Shown here: positions 1 to 8,034 of the stretch, piece by piece
How positions within the stretch are numbered: position 1 is the first letter of the stretch
How the letters are laid out: the number at the start of each line of letters is the position of its first letter
NCBI GenBank assembly: GCA_031266055.1
Contig: JAISBT010000097.1
Location: 1 to 42,857, forward strand
Length of the DNA: 42,857 nucleotides
Direction of reading: 5' to 3'
Origin: Deltaproteobacteria bacterium
GTDB lineage: Bacteria > Desulfobacterota > Desulfovibrionia > Desulfovibrionales > Desulfovibrionaceae
Position numbers and translations under genes: made by a program
Notes under the pieces: model-generated
What the model was told of the DNA's origin: nothing
Databases searched by the model: none
The model's input: the letters and a program-made list of their open reading frames with translations, nothing else

Positions 1-109
1 CGGCGCGCCGCCTTAAGGCGGCGGAGCAAAGCAAAAACCACGTTTTTTGCTTTGCGATCTTCACACTTCAAACGTAGCGAAGCGAAGTTTTAAGCGTGAC
101 ATGGTAATA
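1..109 (+). repeat. Element A (MITE-like), partial copy cut by the window edge
   Basis: The sequence matches the right-hand two thirds of the complete element at 15464-15634: GC-rich palindrome with CCTTAAGG centre, a GCAAAGCAAAAA/TTTTTGCTTTGC hairpin, then the terminal repeat ending GACATGGTAATA. The left end lies outside the window. A hairpin follows directly and covers the 3' end of gmhA. Confidence 0.8.
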
Positions 110-142
110 GAGCCGTTCAGCTTTGAAAAGCGGCACTGCTCT
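109..142. repeat. Short element B hairpin overlapping the gmhA stop
   Basis: AGAGC at 109-113 pairs with GCTCT at 138-142, with an inner GCTTT/AAAGC pairing. The TGA stop of gmhA (117-119, minus strand) lies inside the stem, so the last residues of GmhA are encoded by repeat DNA. The hairpin may also act as its terminator. Confidence 0.6.
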
Positions 143-749
143 GCAAAAGAGGCATCAACTCCGGTACATTTTCAAAGAGGTAATAATCGCAAATACGGCA
201 TAGTAAATGCTCAATCGTCAGGTGGGTTTCCTGAATTACCGGCGTTGAATCATGTTCGACATTCAGGTGAAGGTCGCAAAGTCCGGCCATATCTCCGCCG
301 TTTTTGCCGGTCAGGCCAATAACGCGCATGGAGCGGGTACGCGCGGCCTCAACAGCTTTAATAATATTCGGGCTGCTTCCGGATGTGGATATGGCGACAA
401 GCACATCGCCCGGGTTGCCCAGAGCCAGAACCTGTTTGGCAAAAATATGTTCAAAGCCGTAGTCGTTGCCCACGGCGGTAAGTATGGAACTGTCCGTGGA
501 AAGGGCCACCGCCGGCAGGGGAGGACGTTCCAGCAAAAAGCGGTTGACAAGTTCCGCCGCTACATGCTGGGCGTCGGCCGCGCTGCCGCCATTGCCGCAC
601 AGCAGAATTTTGCCTTTCCGGGCAAGGCAGACCGCCATGATTTTTGCCGCATCCAGGAGCAAAGCGGCCTTGGTTTCAAAAAAAAGGTCGCGGGCCCTGG
701 CGCTTTCCCCAACATGTTCCAAAATTACTTTCAGAGCTTTTTCATTCAT
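117..749 (-). CDS. gmhA: Phosphoheptose isomerase (sedoheptulose-7-phosphate isomerase)
   Basis: GmhA converts sedoheptulose 7-phosphate to D-glycero-D-manno-heptose 7-phosphate, the first step of ADP-heptose synthesis for the LPS inner core; it is a cytosolic enzyme. The 210-residue protein is one SIS domain. Visible family motifs are CGNGGSAADAQHVAAELVNR near residue 52, the GNDYGFEHIF segment, ISTSGSSPNI, and IEHLLCRICDYYLF near the C-terminus. Length is slightly above the usual 190-200 residues; the extra C-terminal residues come from a hairpin repeat at 109-142. Upstream is about 270 bp of repeat DNA, so it is probably transcribed alone. Identification is secure; the exact start (749, with another ATG-like frame nearby) is less so because no strong ribosome binding site is visible. 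Confidence 0.93.
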   Translation of the reverse strand: MNEKALKVILEHVGESARARDLFFETKAALLLDAAKIMAVCLARKGKILLCGNGGSAADAQHVAAELVNRFLLERPPLPAVALSTDSSILTAVGNDYGFEHIFAKQVLALGNPGDVLVAISTSGSSPNIIKAVEAARTRSMRVIGLTGKNGGDMAGLCDLHLNVEHDSTPVIQETHLTIEHLLCRICDYYLFENVPELMPLLQSSAAFQS

Positions 750-782
750 ATATAGTCCATGCCGATATATTATACCATTTCT

Positions 783-814
783 ACATCAAAACTGCATCCA
801 TGCAGTTTTGATGT
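783..814. repeat. Element C hairpin
   Basis: A perfect 15-bp inverted repeat, ACATCAAAACTGCAT at 783-797 and its complement at 800-814, with a 2-nt loop. It is followed by a GGCGGAAGCTT segment. The same unit occurs reversed at 24661-24785, and a variant with different but still complementary arms lies near 36310. Confidence 0.8.
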
Positions 815-924
815 ATCGGCTGCGGCGGAAGCTTGGGTTACGCCTTGCCTCCGAAATGCTTCACATAGCGCTGCTGTCTCCGGCCGTAAAACGGCTGCCG
901 CTTCGCCGCGACGTCCTGTCGCGG

Positions 925-974
925 ATACCGTTTCCCCATCAAACATAAAAGCATGTTTGATGGGGAAACGGTAT
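925..974. repeat. 22-bp perfect inverted repeat
   Basis: The arm at 925-946 (starts ATACCGTTTCCCC) is exactly complementary to 953-974, with loop AAAAGC. It closes the noncoding stretch between gmhA and the glycosyltransferase and could be a terminator for the minus-strand operon that ends at 1023, although it lacks a clear T-tract. Confidence 0.75.
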
Positions 975-1022
975 TATATAGTTTTCAGGGCCGGTTATGT
1001 ACATCCTGTACAGGCGGACGCT

Positions 1023-2042
1023 TTACGTTTTGGCAGCGGCGAGATAAGCCTGACGCAGAGCGGGAAGTTCCATGCTTTCGGCAAACAGCAGATAAATCAG
1101 TTTAAGGTATCGGGCATGAATGTCAGCCTTCCGCGCAAGCCGGTTTTGCACAATCTGCGTCGCATTATTGCCTTGTAGCTGCTTTCGCCAAATACGGTCA
1201 AGCAAAAGCGCCCGATGTTCACCCAAGTGCCCGGCATTAACTTTTTGCAAGCCGCTGGCGGCAACTTTAGCGCACAAAGCAGGGTTTTGCAAAAGTTGCC
1301 GTACCAGTCCGCCCAAGGCGGGAAGATCTTCCGGATTGTATATGAACAAATCTTCGCCGTCTGTAAAAAGTTCTTGCAGTCCATGCCCGATGTTCGGGGT
1401 AAGCAGGCAGGATCCGCAGGCCAGGGCTTCCATAGTTCGGAAATTTAAGTCTCCGGCAATGCAGTGATTTAAAACCAGTTTGGCTTCTGTAAAAAATTTT
1501 CTGAAATCGCCGCTTCGCCAGTCCAGGGAAGGAATAATTCGTTTAAGTTTTTGCAGGAAGGCCACCCGTTCGGGGTTCACCCGCGGATCCACTTTGCCGA
1601 CAAAGAGGATGTCCCAATTTTTGGGTGAGGCGCGGGTTTGTTCGGTTGCGGTAATTTTTCGGAGGGCATAGGGCGGACACCAGACAACGCGGTCTTGCGG
1701 CAGGTGCATTCCGGTTGCGGAACTGAACAGGGGGAGATGATCCTTAAGGCTTACCAGGCAGAAATCAAAGGCTTGCGCATAGCGCGGGTACCAGGAATGC
1801 AAGTGGCTGTCAACACAGTAAAAGCAAGTAAGGCAAGGGAAAGCCTCCACTCCCAGAATAAAAGGCGGCGCGCTGACGTCGCCCAGAACAAAAAGATCCG
1901 GTGCTCCAGAGCGGCAGGCAGCCGGAAGATCCTCCCAGCGCAGCACGGAGCCTGCGGGATAATTGATATAAATAACTTCGTGACCCAGGTCGGTCAGACA
2001 GGGGGCAAAAAAAGTGTTGCCAGCCCAGATAATTTTAGCCAT
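1023..2042 (-). CDS. CgeB-like glycosyltransferase
   Basis: The protein has 339 residues. The N-terminal half resembles the DUF3880/CgeB-type fold (MAKIIWAGNTFFAPCLTDLG start, FYCVDSHLHSWYPRYAQAFD). The C-terminal half looks like a GT-B donor domain, with DILFVGKVDPRVNPERVAFL near residue 155, then FRTMEALACGSCLLTPNIG and EDLFIYNPEDLPAL, typical of the Glyco_trans_1_2 region. The likely role is transfer of a sugar to a surface polysaccharide or flagellin; donor and acceptor cannot be told from sequence. It starts 5 bp after the stop of the NtrC-type regulator gene and is therefore the last gene of the pgi - kinase - regulator operon. Confidence 0.78.
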   Translation of the reverse strand: MAKIIWAGNTFFAPCLTDLGHEVIYINYPAGSVLRWEDLPAACRSGAPDLFVLGDVSAPPFILGVEAFPCLTCFYCVDSHLHSWYPRYAQAFDFCLVSLKDHLPLFSSATGMHLPQDRVVWCPPYALRKITATEQTRASPKNWDILFVGKVDPRVNPERVAFLQKLKRIIPSLDWRSGDFRKFFTEAKLVLNHCIAGDLNFRTMEALACGSCLLTPNIGHGLQELFTDGEDLFIYNPEDLPALGGLVRQLLQNPALCAKVAASGLQKVNAGHLGEHRALLLDRIWRKQLQGNNATQIVQNRLARKADIHARYLKLIYLLFAESMELPALRQAYLAAAKT

Positions 2043-2047
2043 TGCGC

Positions 2048-3430
2048 TTAATGCCCGATACTATATTTTTTCAGTTTATACTGCAGCAGGGTCTTGGATA
2101 AGCCCAAAAGGGCGGCGGCTTTGACCTGCACAAATTCAGCTTTGGCCATTGCCCGGCGTATAAGAGCGGCTTCCAGCCTGTCCAGGGTGGCGGCCAAATC
2201 CAATTTGACCGGCAATAAATCTATGGCGCTTTTCAACTGCAGTTCTTCATCGCGGACTTCCGGCGGCAGATCGGGCATATCGACAGTATCGCCGGGAACC
2301 ATGACCAGACAGCGTTCGATAATGTTTTCAAGCTGGCGGATATTTCCGGGCCATTCATAGCCGGTCAGATAATCCAGGGCGGTCATGGTGAATTTTTTGG
2401 GAGCAAGAGCGCCGTCTTTGGTCAGTTTTCCCATAAAGTGATTGATCAAAAGAGGGATATCTTCCCGGCGTTCGCGCAGGGCGGGCAGGCTGATCTGCAC
2501 AACATTCAGGCGGTAATACAGATCGTCGCGAAAGCTTTTATCTTCAACCGCCTTGAGCAAATCTTTGTTTGTAGCCGCGACAATGCGTATATCAACCTCA
2601 ATTTCCTCTGTGCCGCCCACCCGTTCCAGTTTTCGATCCTGCAGCACGCGCAGCAGTTTGACCTGCATATCCTGGGAAAGTTCTCCTATTTCATCCAGAA
2701 AAAGCGTCCCTCCGTTGGCCAGCTCAAAACGCCCGCGGCGCAGGGCAACAGCGCCGGTAAAAGAACCTTTTTCATGGCCGAACAATTCGCTTTCCAAAAC
2801 TCCGGGGTTTAAAGCCATGCAGTTTACGCTGATAAAAGGGCCGTCTTTACGCGGCGAACCCAGGTGAATGGCGCGCGCAACCAATTCCTTGCCGGTGCCG
2901 CTTTCACCCAGAATAAGCACATTGCTCCGGCTGGGCGCCGCGCGCGCTACCATGTCCAAAACTTTTTCAATGCCTTTGCTGTGTCCGATAATTATTTCAT
3001 GCATGTCAAAGCGAGCCTGCATGTTTTCATACAACAAACGGTAACGTAACTGCGCCTTGGCCAGGGCGGCGGCATTTTGCACGGAAAGCAGCAATTCATC
3101 GTTGGAAAAGGGCTTGGTAATATAGTCAAAAGCTCCGAGTTTCATAATTTCCACGGCGCTTTCAATACTTCCGAAAGCCGTCATTACCAGCACCGGCACG
3201 TGCGGATAATTTTTTTTCATGGTTTCCAGAACTTGCAGCCCTGAAAGCGTGGGCATTTTCATATCCGTAACGAGAACGTCAACTTCCGATTCGTCCAGAA
3301 AATCCAGTGCCATAACCGGGTCATTTATGGCGGTAACCATATACCCGGCGTCGGCGAGCATGCTTTGAAGCACCAGCAGATAGTTTTTTTCATCATCCAG
3401 GATCAGTACATGTGTGGCATTATCTTTCAT
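2048..3430 (-). CDS. Sigma-54-dependent response regulator, NtrC family
   Basis: The 460-residue protein has three parts. The receiver domain (about 7-120) has an acidic pocket LDDE and phospho-acceptor Asp56 in VTDMKMP. The AAA+ domain (about 145-375) has Walker A GESGTGKE, the sigma-54 contact loop GSFTGA and the GGTLFLDEIGE Walker B. The C-terminal Fis-type helix-turn-helix covers about 415-458 (VKAAALLGLSKTLLQYKLKK). It would activate sigma-54 promoters when phosphorylated by the adjacent kinase, whose gene overlaps it by 4 bp (3427-3430). Target genes are unknown; co-transcription with pgi and a glycosyltransferase suggests envelope or carbohydrate control, which is inference. GSFTGA rather than GAFTGA is a common functional variant. 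Confidence 0.93.
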   Translation of the reverse strand: MKDNATHVLILDDEKNYLLVLQSMLADAGYMVTAINDPVMALDFLDESEVDVLVTDMKMPTLSGLQVLETMKKNYPHVPVLVMTAFGSIESAVEIMKLGAFDYITKPFSNDELLLSVQNAAALAKAQLRYRLLYENMQARFDMHEIIIGHSKGIEKVLDMVARAAPSRSNVLILGESGTGKELVARAIHLGSPRKDGPFISVNCMALNPGVLESELFGHEKGSFTGAVALRRGRFELANGGTLFLDEIGELSQDMQVKLLRVLQDRKLERVGGTEEIEVDIRIVAATNKDLLKAVEDKSFRDDLYYRLNVVQISLPALRERREDIPLLINHFMGKLTKDGALAPKKFTMTALDYLTGYEWPGNIRQLENIIERCLVMVPGDTVDMPDLPPEVRDEELQLKSAIDLLPVKLDLAATLDRLEAALIRRAMAKAEFVQVKAAALLGLSKTLLQYKLKKYSIGH

Positions 3431-5085
3431 AAGGGTTTCCTTGTTTCAGGCAAAATGATGCGTACCAGCGCTCCGGACGGATGCTGCGCGGCGTGTTCAG
3501 TCCGCCGGTTCATGATTTCCAGGGTTCCGCCGTGGTTGGTCACTATACTGCTCACAATAGGCAGGCCCAGGCCTGTGCCGAGAGGTTTGGTCGTAAAAAA
3601 AGGGTCAAGGAAACGGTTCAGGTCACCGGCCTCAAAGCCGGGGCCGTTATCGGCGACAGTAATTTCAACGGCGCCGGCCGGGTAGTCCGCGGAGGGCGCC
3701 GTGCGCACCGCAAGGGATATTTCCCGCCGGGCGTTTTCCGCAACCGCCTGCACGGCGTTTATAAGAACATTGTAAAAAGCCCGATACAGCAGATCTTTAT
3801 CGCCTTTGATCAAATAAACGCCATATCCTTCCGGAGTGCTTTCCCCGGCGCAGTCCGGAGGCAAATAGCTTTTTTTGAGCCTTACCTGTTGCTTGGTAAA
3901 TTCCGGACTCAAAAAAGCCAGGGCCTGATCCAGCAAAGCCGCGATGTCCACCAGATCCTGCCGGGGCGCTTTCGGGCGGGCGTAATCCAGAAAATTGGTT
4001 ACAGTTTGCGAGAGGCGCTGGCTTTCATCGTATATAGCCTGCAGTATTCCGGCACTGTTGACATCAAGGGATTTAACGCGGCGTAAAAGCAGTTGGGCGC
4101 TGGAGCAGATAATGCCCAGGGGGTTGCGAATTTCATGCGCAATGCCGGAAATAACCCTGCCCATGCCGGCCAATTTTTCATTCTGATGCAGTTGCTGCAA
4201 AAGACGCTCTTTTTCTTGTACGCGCGCGGCCAAAGCGCTTTCCGCCCGGGTAAGGAACAGGATCATTATTACAAAAATAAGCAGGGAGGAAACCAAAATA
4301 ATGGCAATGATGCTGCGCTGGAAGTCCAGGACGGAAATAACGTCCGGCGTAACATCCTGCATGAATTCCAAAACCCCGAAAACAGGCAAATCATTATCGT
4401 CAGACGCAGGTTTACGGATATCAACGGTAAGAGGAGCATAGGCATGCAGGACAAAAGAACCGGAGGGGACATTCAGACTGAAAAAAGCGGACAGCAGGGA
4501 AATTTTGCTGTCCAGTCTGAAGATTATGCTTCCGGAGGAATCGGCGGCGCTTACTTCCGCACCGGCAAGATCCGCGCGCCCCAAGTCATCTATATTAACC
4601 GCATAGACGACAATTTTTTCAAAGTTAAAAATGCGTAAATTCTGCACGTTCATGCCCTGAATAACCTGGCGGACAACTTGATCCAACCTTTCATACTGCG
4701 CGCGCTGACCCAGAGCGATGCGGCCGAAAATCGTTTCCGCGGGCAAGGCAAAAAGGCGGTACATTTGATGGTTCAGATTATTCGCCAGGAGCCTGGCAAA
4801 TTCATATTGTTTGGCCAGGATGACCTGCCGGGCGCTATTGCCGAGCATGAAACAAAGGAAAATGGAAAAGCCGACAATAAGAGCCAGAAAAATCCAGCCG
4901 AGGTAACGGGCCAGATTACCGAGGGCTAAAATATTTTCAGGGGAAGGCGCGGTTTCCGGGCGCACAACCGCTTTGGAACCGAAGACCGAGCCGGACTCAA
5001 TTTCAGTGTTAGAGGCTGGATCCAAGGCGGGCGCTCCGGAAGTTTCTCCAGCCGGCAGAGCGCTTTGTCGTGCGGCCGAAGGCAT
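3427..5085 (-). CDS. Membrane sensor histidine kinase
   Basis: This 552-residue kinase has a polar Pro/Ser-rich cytoplasmic N-terminus of about 60 residues, TM1 near 62-82, an extracytoplasmic sensor of about 170 residues, and TM2 near 258-279. A short coiled linker precedes the HisKA domain with phospho-acceptor His317 in GIAHEIRNPLG. The HATPase domain shows the N box NVLINAVQAV, the G1 box DNGPGFE and the G2 box GTGLGLPIV. It is the cognate partner of the NtrC-type regulator, with a 4-bp ATGA overlap. The start codon follows the pgi stop directly (5085/5086), so translation is probably coupled. The signal sensed is not evident, and the unusually long N-terminal tail before TM1 has no recognised motif. 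Confidence 0.93.
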   Translation of the reverse strand: MPSAARQSALPAGETSGAPALDPASNTEIESGSVFGSKAVVRPETAPSPENILALGNLARYLGWIFLALIVGFSIFLCFMLGNSARQVILAKQYEFARLLANNLNHQMYRLFALPAETIFGRIALGQRAQYERLDQVVRQVIQGMNVQNLRIFNFEKIVVYAVNIDDLGRADLAGAEVSAADSSGSIIFRLDSKISLLSAFFSLNVPSGSFVLHAYAPLTVDIRKPASDDNDLPVFGVLEFMQDVTPDVISVLDFQRSIIAIILVSSLLIFVIMILFLTRAESALAARVQEKERLLQQLHQNEKLAGMGRVISGIAHEIRNPLGIICSSAQLLLRRVKSLDVNSAGILQAIYDESQRLSQTVTNFLDYARPKAPRQDLVDIAALLDQALAFLSPEFTKQQVRLKKSYLPPDCAGESTPEGYGVYLIKGDKDLLYRAFYNVLINAVQAVAENARREISLAVRTAPSADYPAGAVEITVADNGPGFEAGDLNRFLDPFFTTKPLGTGLGLPIVSSIVTNHGGTLEIMNRRTEHAAQHPSGALVRIILPETRKPL

Positions 5086-6438
5086 TTAAAAAGCCTGCGG
5101 TTCATCCGGCTGCGCAAAGTACCGGGCCAGGGCTTCTTTTTCTTCAGCGTAACCGGGGGCGCCGAGTCTGGCGTTGGCCAGGCGCTTGCCATACTCCACC
5201 GCGGGTTGATCCAGGGGGTTGATATCCAGTTGCCAGCCGGTAAAGAGGGTGGCAAGCTCCAAAAGGGCAATCATGCTCCCGGCGGCACGTTCATCGGTTT
5301 TGCCCATGCCCATGCGCACCAGGGGAATATCCCGGGCCGCCATGGCGCCAAGGGTGCCGATGGCTTCAGCCGTAAGCAGATCTCCGAAGTGTTGTCCTTT
5401 CAAGTAGGCCCATTTATCCGGCAGGGGGTTGGCGCTGTCCGCGCCAAATTTTTCACCTTTGGGCAGATCCGGGCATTCCAGGAAAAGGCATCCCTTATCT
5501 TTAGGGCCGTCTAAAAACATTTGCAGCAAAGAATGCTGGTCAGTGACGCCGACAGCCGGAAGAGGCATGGAACCTTTACCGTTTTTACCGAGGCTCTCCG
5601 ACCAGAGCTGGCAAAACCAGGAGCCGAAACAGGCCCAGGCCGGAATATAGCTGAAAAAGATGAGCTGGCTGTAGTCCGCATCCATAAGGCTTTTAGCCCA
5701 AAGCGCCAGGCGCCAGGCGGGATGCCCGGCCAGATTCCCGGGGTGATCGGCCAGAGGCAGGGACAGGTCGGCAGCGCCTTCCAGCAGGGCTTTCCAGTCC
5801 ATCCCGCAAAAATAAGCGGGTACGAGACCGACAGCGGAAAGAACGGAATAGCGTCCGCCAAGCTGTTCCGGCACAGGAAGGCTGGCAAGATTTTTGGCCG
5901 CGGCTTCTTCGCGTAAGGCGCCGGACGTTTTATCCGTAATCAGAAGAACATGTTTGGCCCATTCAGCGGCAAGGTGCTTATGCAGCCAGGTGCGCGCCAG
6001 GAAATACTGCGCCATGGTTTCTATGGTGCCGCCTGATTTGGAAATGACCACCACCAGGGTTTCCTGCGCCGGCAGTCTGTCCAGCCAGGCGTTCAGGCAA
6101 GCCGCGTCAACATTGTCGGCAATCCAGAGCCAGGGGCCTGTATGCGCAGGCCAGTCCTGCTGCGGCATAAAAGCTTTTTGCAAAGCTCTGGCTCCAAGGG
6201 CGGAACCGCCTATGCCAAGTAAAAGCAGGTGTTTAAATCCTCTGCCGAATTTTTGCATTGTTTCTGGAAGTTCCCGCTCAAGGGCGGCTTTGAAAGGCAG
6301 GCTGATAAAAGGCAAAGCGCCGCCTGCAAGTTCTTGTTTCAGACGAGGAACGAAAGAAGCGGCAATATCGGCTGGATTTACGCCGGGCTTGGCAAGCCTG
6401 CCCTTGACGGCCTGGCCCCAGAATAGATTGTTACGCAT
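5086..6438 (-). CDS. pgi: Glucose-6-phosphate isomerase
   Basis: Pgi interconverts glucose 6-phosphate and fructose 6-phosphate in glycolysis and gluconeogenesis. The protein carries two SIS-type subdomains: GIGGSALGARAL and ISKSGGTIETMAQYFLART in the N-terminal half, and the conserved QLWSESLGKNGKGSMPLPAV and DQHSLLQ segments later. The frame stays open to 6519, but the extra N-terminal residues are encoded by an element B repeat. The ATG at 6438 has a CGGAG ribosome binding site 6-7 nt upstream and starts at MRNNLFWGQ, so it is preferred (450 residues). It is first in an operon with the sensor kinase, regulator and glycosyltransferase. Confidence 0.92.
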   Translation of the reverse strand: MRNNLFWGQAVKGRLAKPGVNPADIAASFVPRLKQELAGGALPFISLPFKAALERELPETMQKFGRGFKHLLLLGIGGSALGARALQKAFMPQQDWPAHTGPWLWIADNVDAACLNAWLDRLPAQETLVVVISKSGGTIETMAQYFLARTWLHKHLAAEWAKHVLLITDKTSGALREEAAAKNLASLPVPEQLGGRYSVLSAVGLVPAYFCGMDWKALLEGAADLSLPLADHPGNLAGHPAWRLALWAKSLMDADYSQLIFFSYIPAWACFGSWFCQLWSESLGKNGKGSMPLPAVGVTDQHSLLQMFLDGPKDKGCLFLECPDLPKGEKFGADSANPLPDKWAYLKGQHFGDLLTAEAIGTLGAMAARDIPLVRMGMGKTDERAAGSMIALLELATLFTGWQLDINPLDQPAVEYGKRLANARLGAPGYAEEKEALARYFAQPDEPQAF

Positions 6439-6464
6439 GGCTTGGCTCCGGTGATATAAGTGTT

Positions 6465-6634
6465 TAGAGCGTTTTGACATTGAAAATGTATAAAGCGCTC
6501 TGCAAGGATTTGCCTGCAAATCCTTGCAGCGAGATTGTCGCGAGACGAACTTGCTTCAGCCGTTGCTGCGCAGCAGCTTACGGATGAAGACAGCAGCGCT
6601 GCTTCGCCGTTAAGCGACAATCTCAAGCGTAAAA
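6465..6634 (+). repeat. Element B, full multi-hairpin copy
   Basis: It starts TAGAGC and holds three nested or serial stems. Hairpin 1 pairs AGAGC with GCTCT (6466-6501). Hairpin 2 is a perfect 12-bp stem GCAAGGATTTGC / GCAAATCCTTGC (6502-6527). A long outer stem pairs GAGATTGTCGC (6531-6541) with GCGACAATCTC (6614-6624) around an inner branched region. It ends AAGCGTAAAA. A near-identical copy in reverse orientation lies at 26754-26923. Confidence 0.85.
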
Positions 6635-6642
6635 AGCCATAG

Positions 6643-6674
6643 GAGCGGTACAATTTTTCAAAGTTGTACTGCTC
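6643..6674. terminator. Hairpin, possible terminator after the aminotransferase gene
   Basis: GAGCGGTACAA at 6643-6653 pairs with TTGTACTGCTC at 6664-6674, with a T-rich loop. It lies 3 bp past the aminotransferase stop (6678, minus strand). It resembles the first hairpin of element B, so it may be repeat-derived. Confidence 0.5.
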
Positions 6675-6677
6675 TGG

Positions 6678-7850
6678 CTACCTGCCCAGAAGGCACTGGC
6701 CGATTTTTTGCAAGGCTTTTTGCAGGGTGGCGTCCGCAGCGGCATAGGAAATTCGTACACAGTTATCGTCGCCGAACTCAATGCCGGGCACAAGCGCAAC
6801 GCCGGCTTTATCCAGCAAGACCTTGCACAGGGCGGTGGAGTCCGGCATGGAAGAGTTATAAAGCTTATGCATGTCCGGGAAAAGATAAAAAGCGCCGTCC
6901 GGGCAAAGACAATTTACTCCGGGCCAGGTCGCGATGATGTCCATAGCCAGATTTCTGCGGCGCATGAAAGATTCGCGCATGGCGGCAACGCTGTCCGACG
7001 ATCCGGTAATGGCCTCCAGAGCGGCTTTCTGGGCAATGGAGCAAATGTTGGAACTGCTCTGTCCCTGCAGTTTATTGCAGGCTTTGATGAGCGCGTCATG
7101 GGCCAGAGTGTAGCCGACTCTCCAACCGGTCATGGCATAGCTTTTGGAGACGCCGTTAACAATCACGAAATTTTCCGGGTGCCTGGCCCACCAGGAACAG
7201 AACCCGGCGGGCTGCGCGGGGGGGTAGACAAGCGCGCAGTAAATTTCGTCGGAAACGATGACAACATTTGAATCGACAGCCCACTCGGCCAGGCGGTCGA
7301 TTTCCTTTTGGGTGTATACGGTTCCGGTGGGATTGGAAGGTGAATTGATAATACACAGTCTGGTTTTGGCGGTGCGTTTCCGCTCCAGATCTTCCGGGCT
7401 GATTTTGAACTGTTTTTCCACTCCGGCAGGAACAGGAACAGGCACCGCGCCGGCCAGTTCCACCATGGGCGGATAGCTTACCCAATAAGGAGCGGGAATA
7501 AGCGCTTCGTCGCCCGGGTTCAGCAGGCTCTGAAAAAGGTTATACAGGCACTGTTTACCACCGTTGGAAATAATAATATTATCCGGAGCGCTTTTTGCGC
7601 CCTGGCTGTTAAAATAGCCGGATGCGGCCGCACGTAATTCCGGCATGCCGGGTACGGCGGTATACTTGGTAAAACCAGTCTGTATGGCTTTTATGGCCGC
7701 ATCGCCGATATGCCTTGGAGTATCAAAATCCGGTTCGCCAACGGAGAGGCTGAGGATCTCACGGCCGGAAGCTTTCAGTTCCTGAGCCAGGGTGTTGATG
7801 GCCAGAGTGGCGGAGGGTTTAAGCTGCATGACGCGTTTGGCTAGCAACAT
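6678..7850 (-). CDS. Class I PLP-dependent aminotransferase (aspartate aminotransferase type)
   Basis: The 390-residue fold-type I transaminase probably transfers the amino group between aspartate (or an aromatic or prephenate acceptor) and 2-oxoglutarate. Visible motifs are SVGEPDFDTPRHI near residue 37, NGGKQCLYN, the cofactor segment SPSNPTGTVY, VIVSDEIY, the PLP-lysine region NGVSKSYAMTGWRVGY and the C-terminal VRISYAAAD with the carboxylate-binding Arg. These match the AspC subgroup Ib seen in many anaerobes. Start at 7850 has AAGGAT about 6 nt upstream. It is transcribed away from the M24 peptidase gene, and a partial element A lies in the shared upstream region. Aspartate feeds the NadB reaction encoded nearby, but a dedicated link is not shown. 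Confidence 0.9.
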   Translation of the reverse strand: MLLAKRVMQLKPSATLAINTLAQELKASGREILSLSVGEPDFDTPRHIGDAAIKAIQTGFTKYTAVPGMPELRAAASGYFNSQGAKSAPDNIIISNGGKQCLYNLFQSLLNPGDEALIPAPYWVSYPPMVELAGAVPVPVPAGVEKQFKISPEDLERKRTAKTRLCIINSPSNPTGTVYTQKEIDRLAEWAVDSNVVIVSDEIYCALVYPPAQPAGFCSWWARHPENFVIVNGVSKSYAMTGWRVGYTLAHDALIKACNKLQGQSSSNICSIAQKAALEAITGSSDSVAAMRESFMRRRNLAMDIIATWPGVNCLCPDGAFYLFPDMHKLYNSSMPDSTALCKVLLDKAGVALVPGIEFGDDNCVRISYAAADATLQKALQKIGQCLLGR

Positions 7851-7937
7851 AATATATCCTTCGGTAGAGTATTGACAAAAGCTGATTTAACATAGCAGAT
7901 GAACGGCTTACTGTAAATCAAAGGCGGCTGGATAAAA

Positions 7938-7999
7938 TAGTACGCTGTAACACTTAAAAGTTCGTATAGAACAGCGTACTGACGCCGGGCGAACAAGCC
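7938..7999 (+). repeat. Element A, left-end fragment
   Basis: TAGTACGCTGT followed by the inner palindrome and ACAGCGTACT (7939-7980), then GACGCCGGGCGAACAAGCC. This is identical to the left end of the full copy at 15464-15634 but stops at the first GC-rich segment. It lies in the divergent region between the aminotransferase and the peptidase genes. Confidence 0.75.
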
Positions 8000-8034
8000 T
8001 GTAGAGCGCTTCAACAAAAAGAGAGTGTGAAAGA

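Noticed and set aside
6439-6519. N-terminal extension of Pgi
   Set aside because: The region is the first hairpins of an element B copy; the ATG at 6438 has a proper ribosome binding site.
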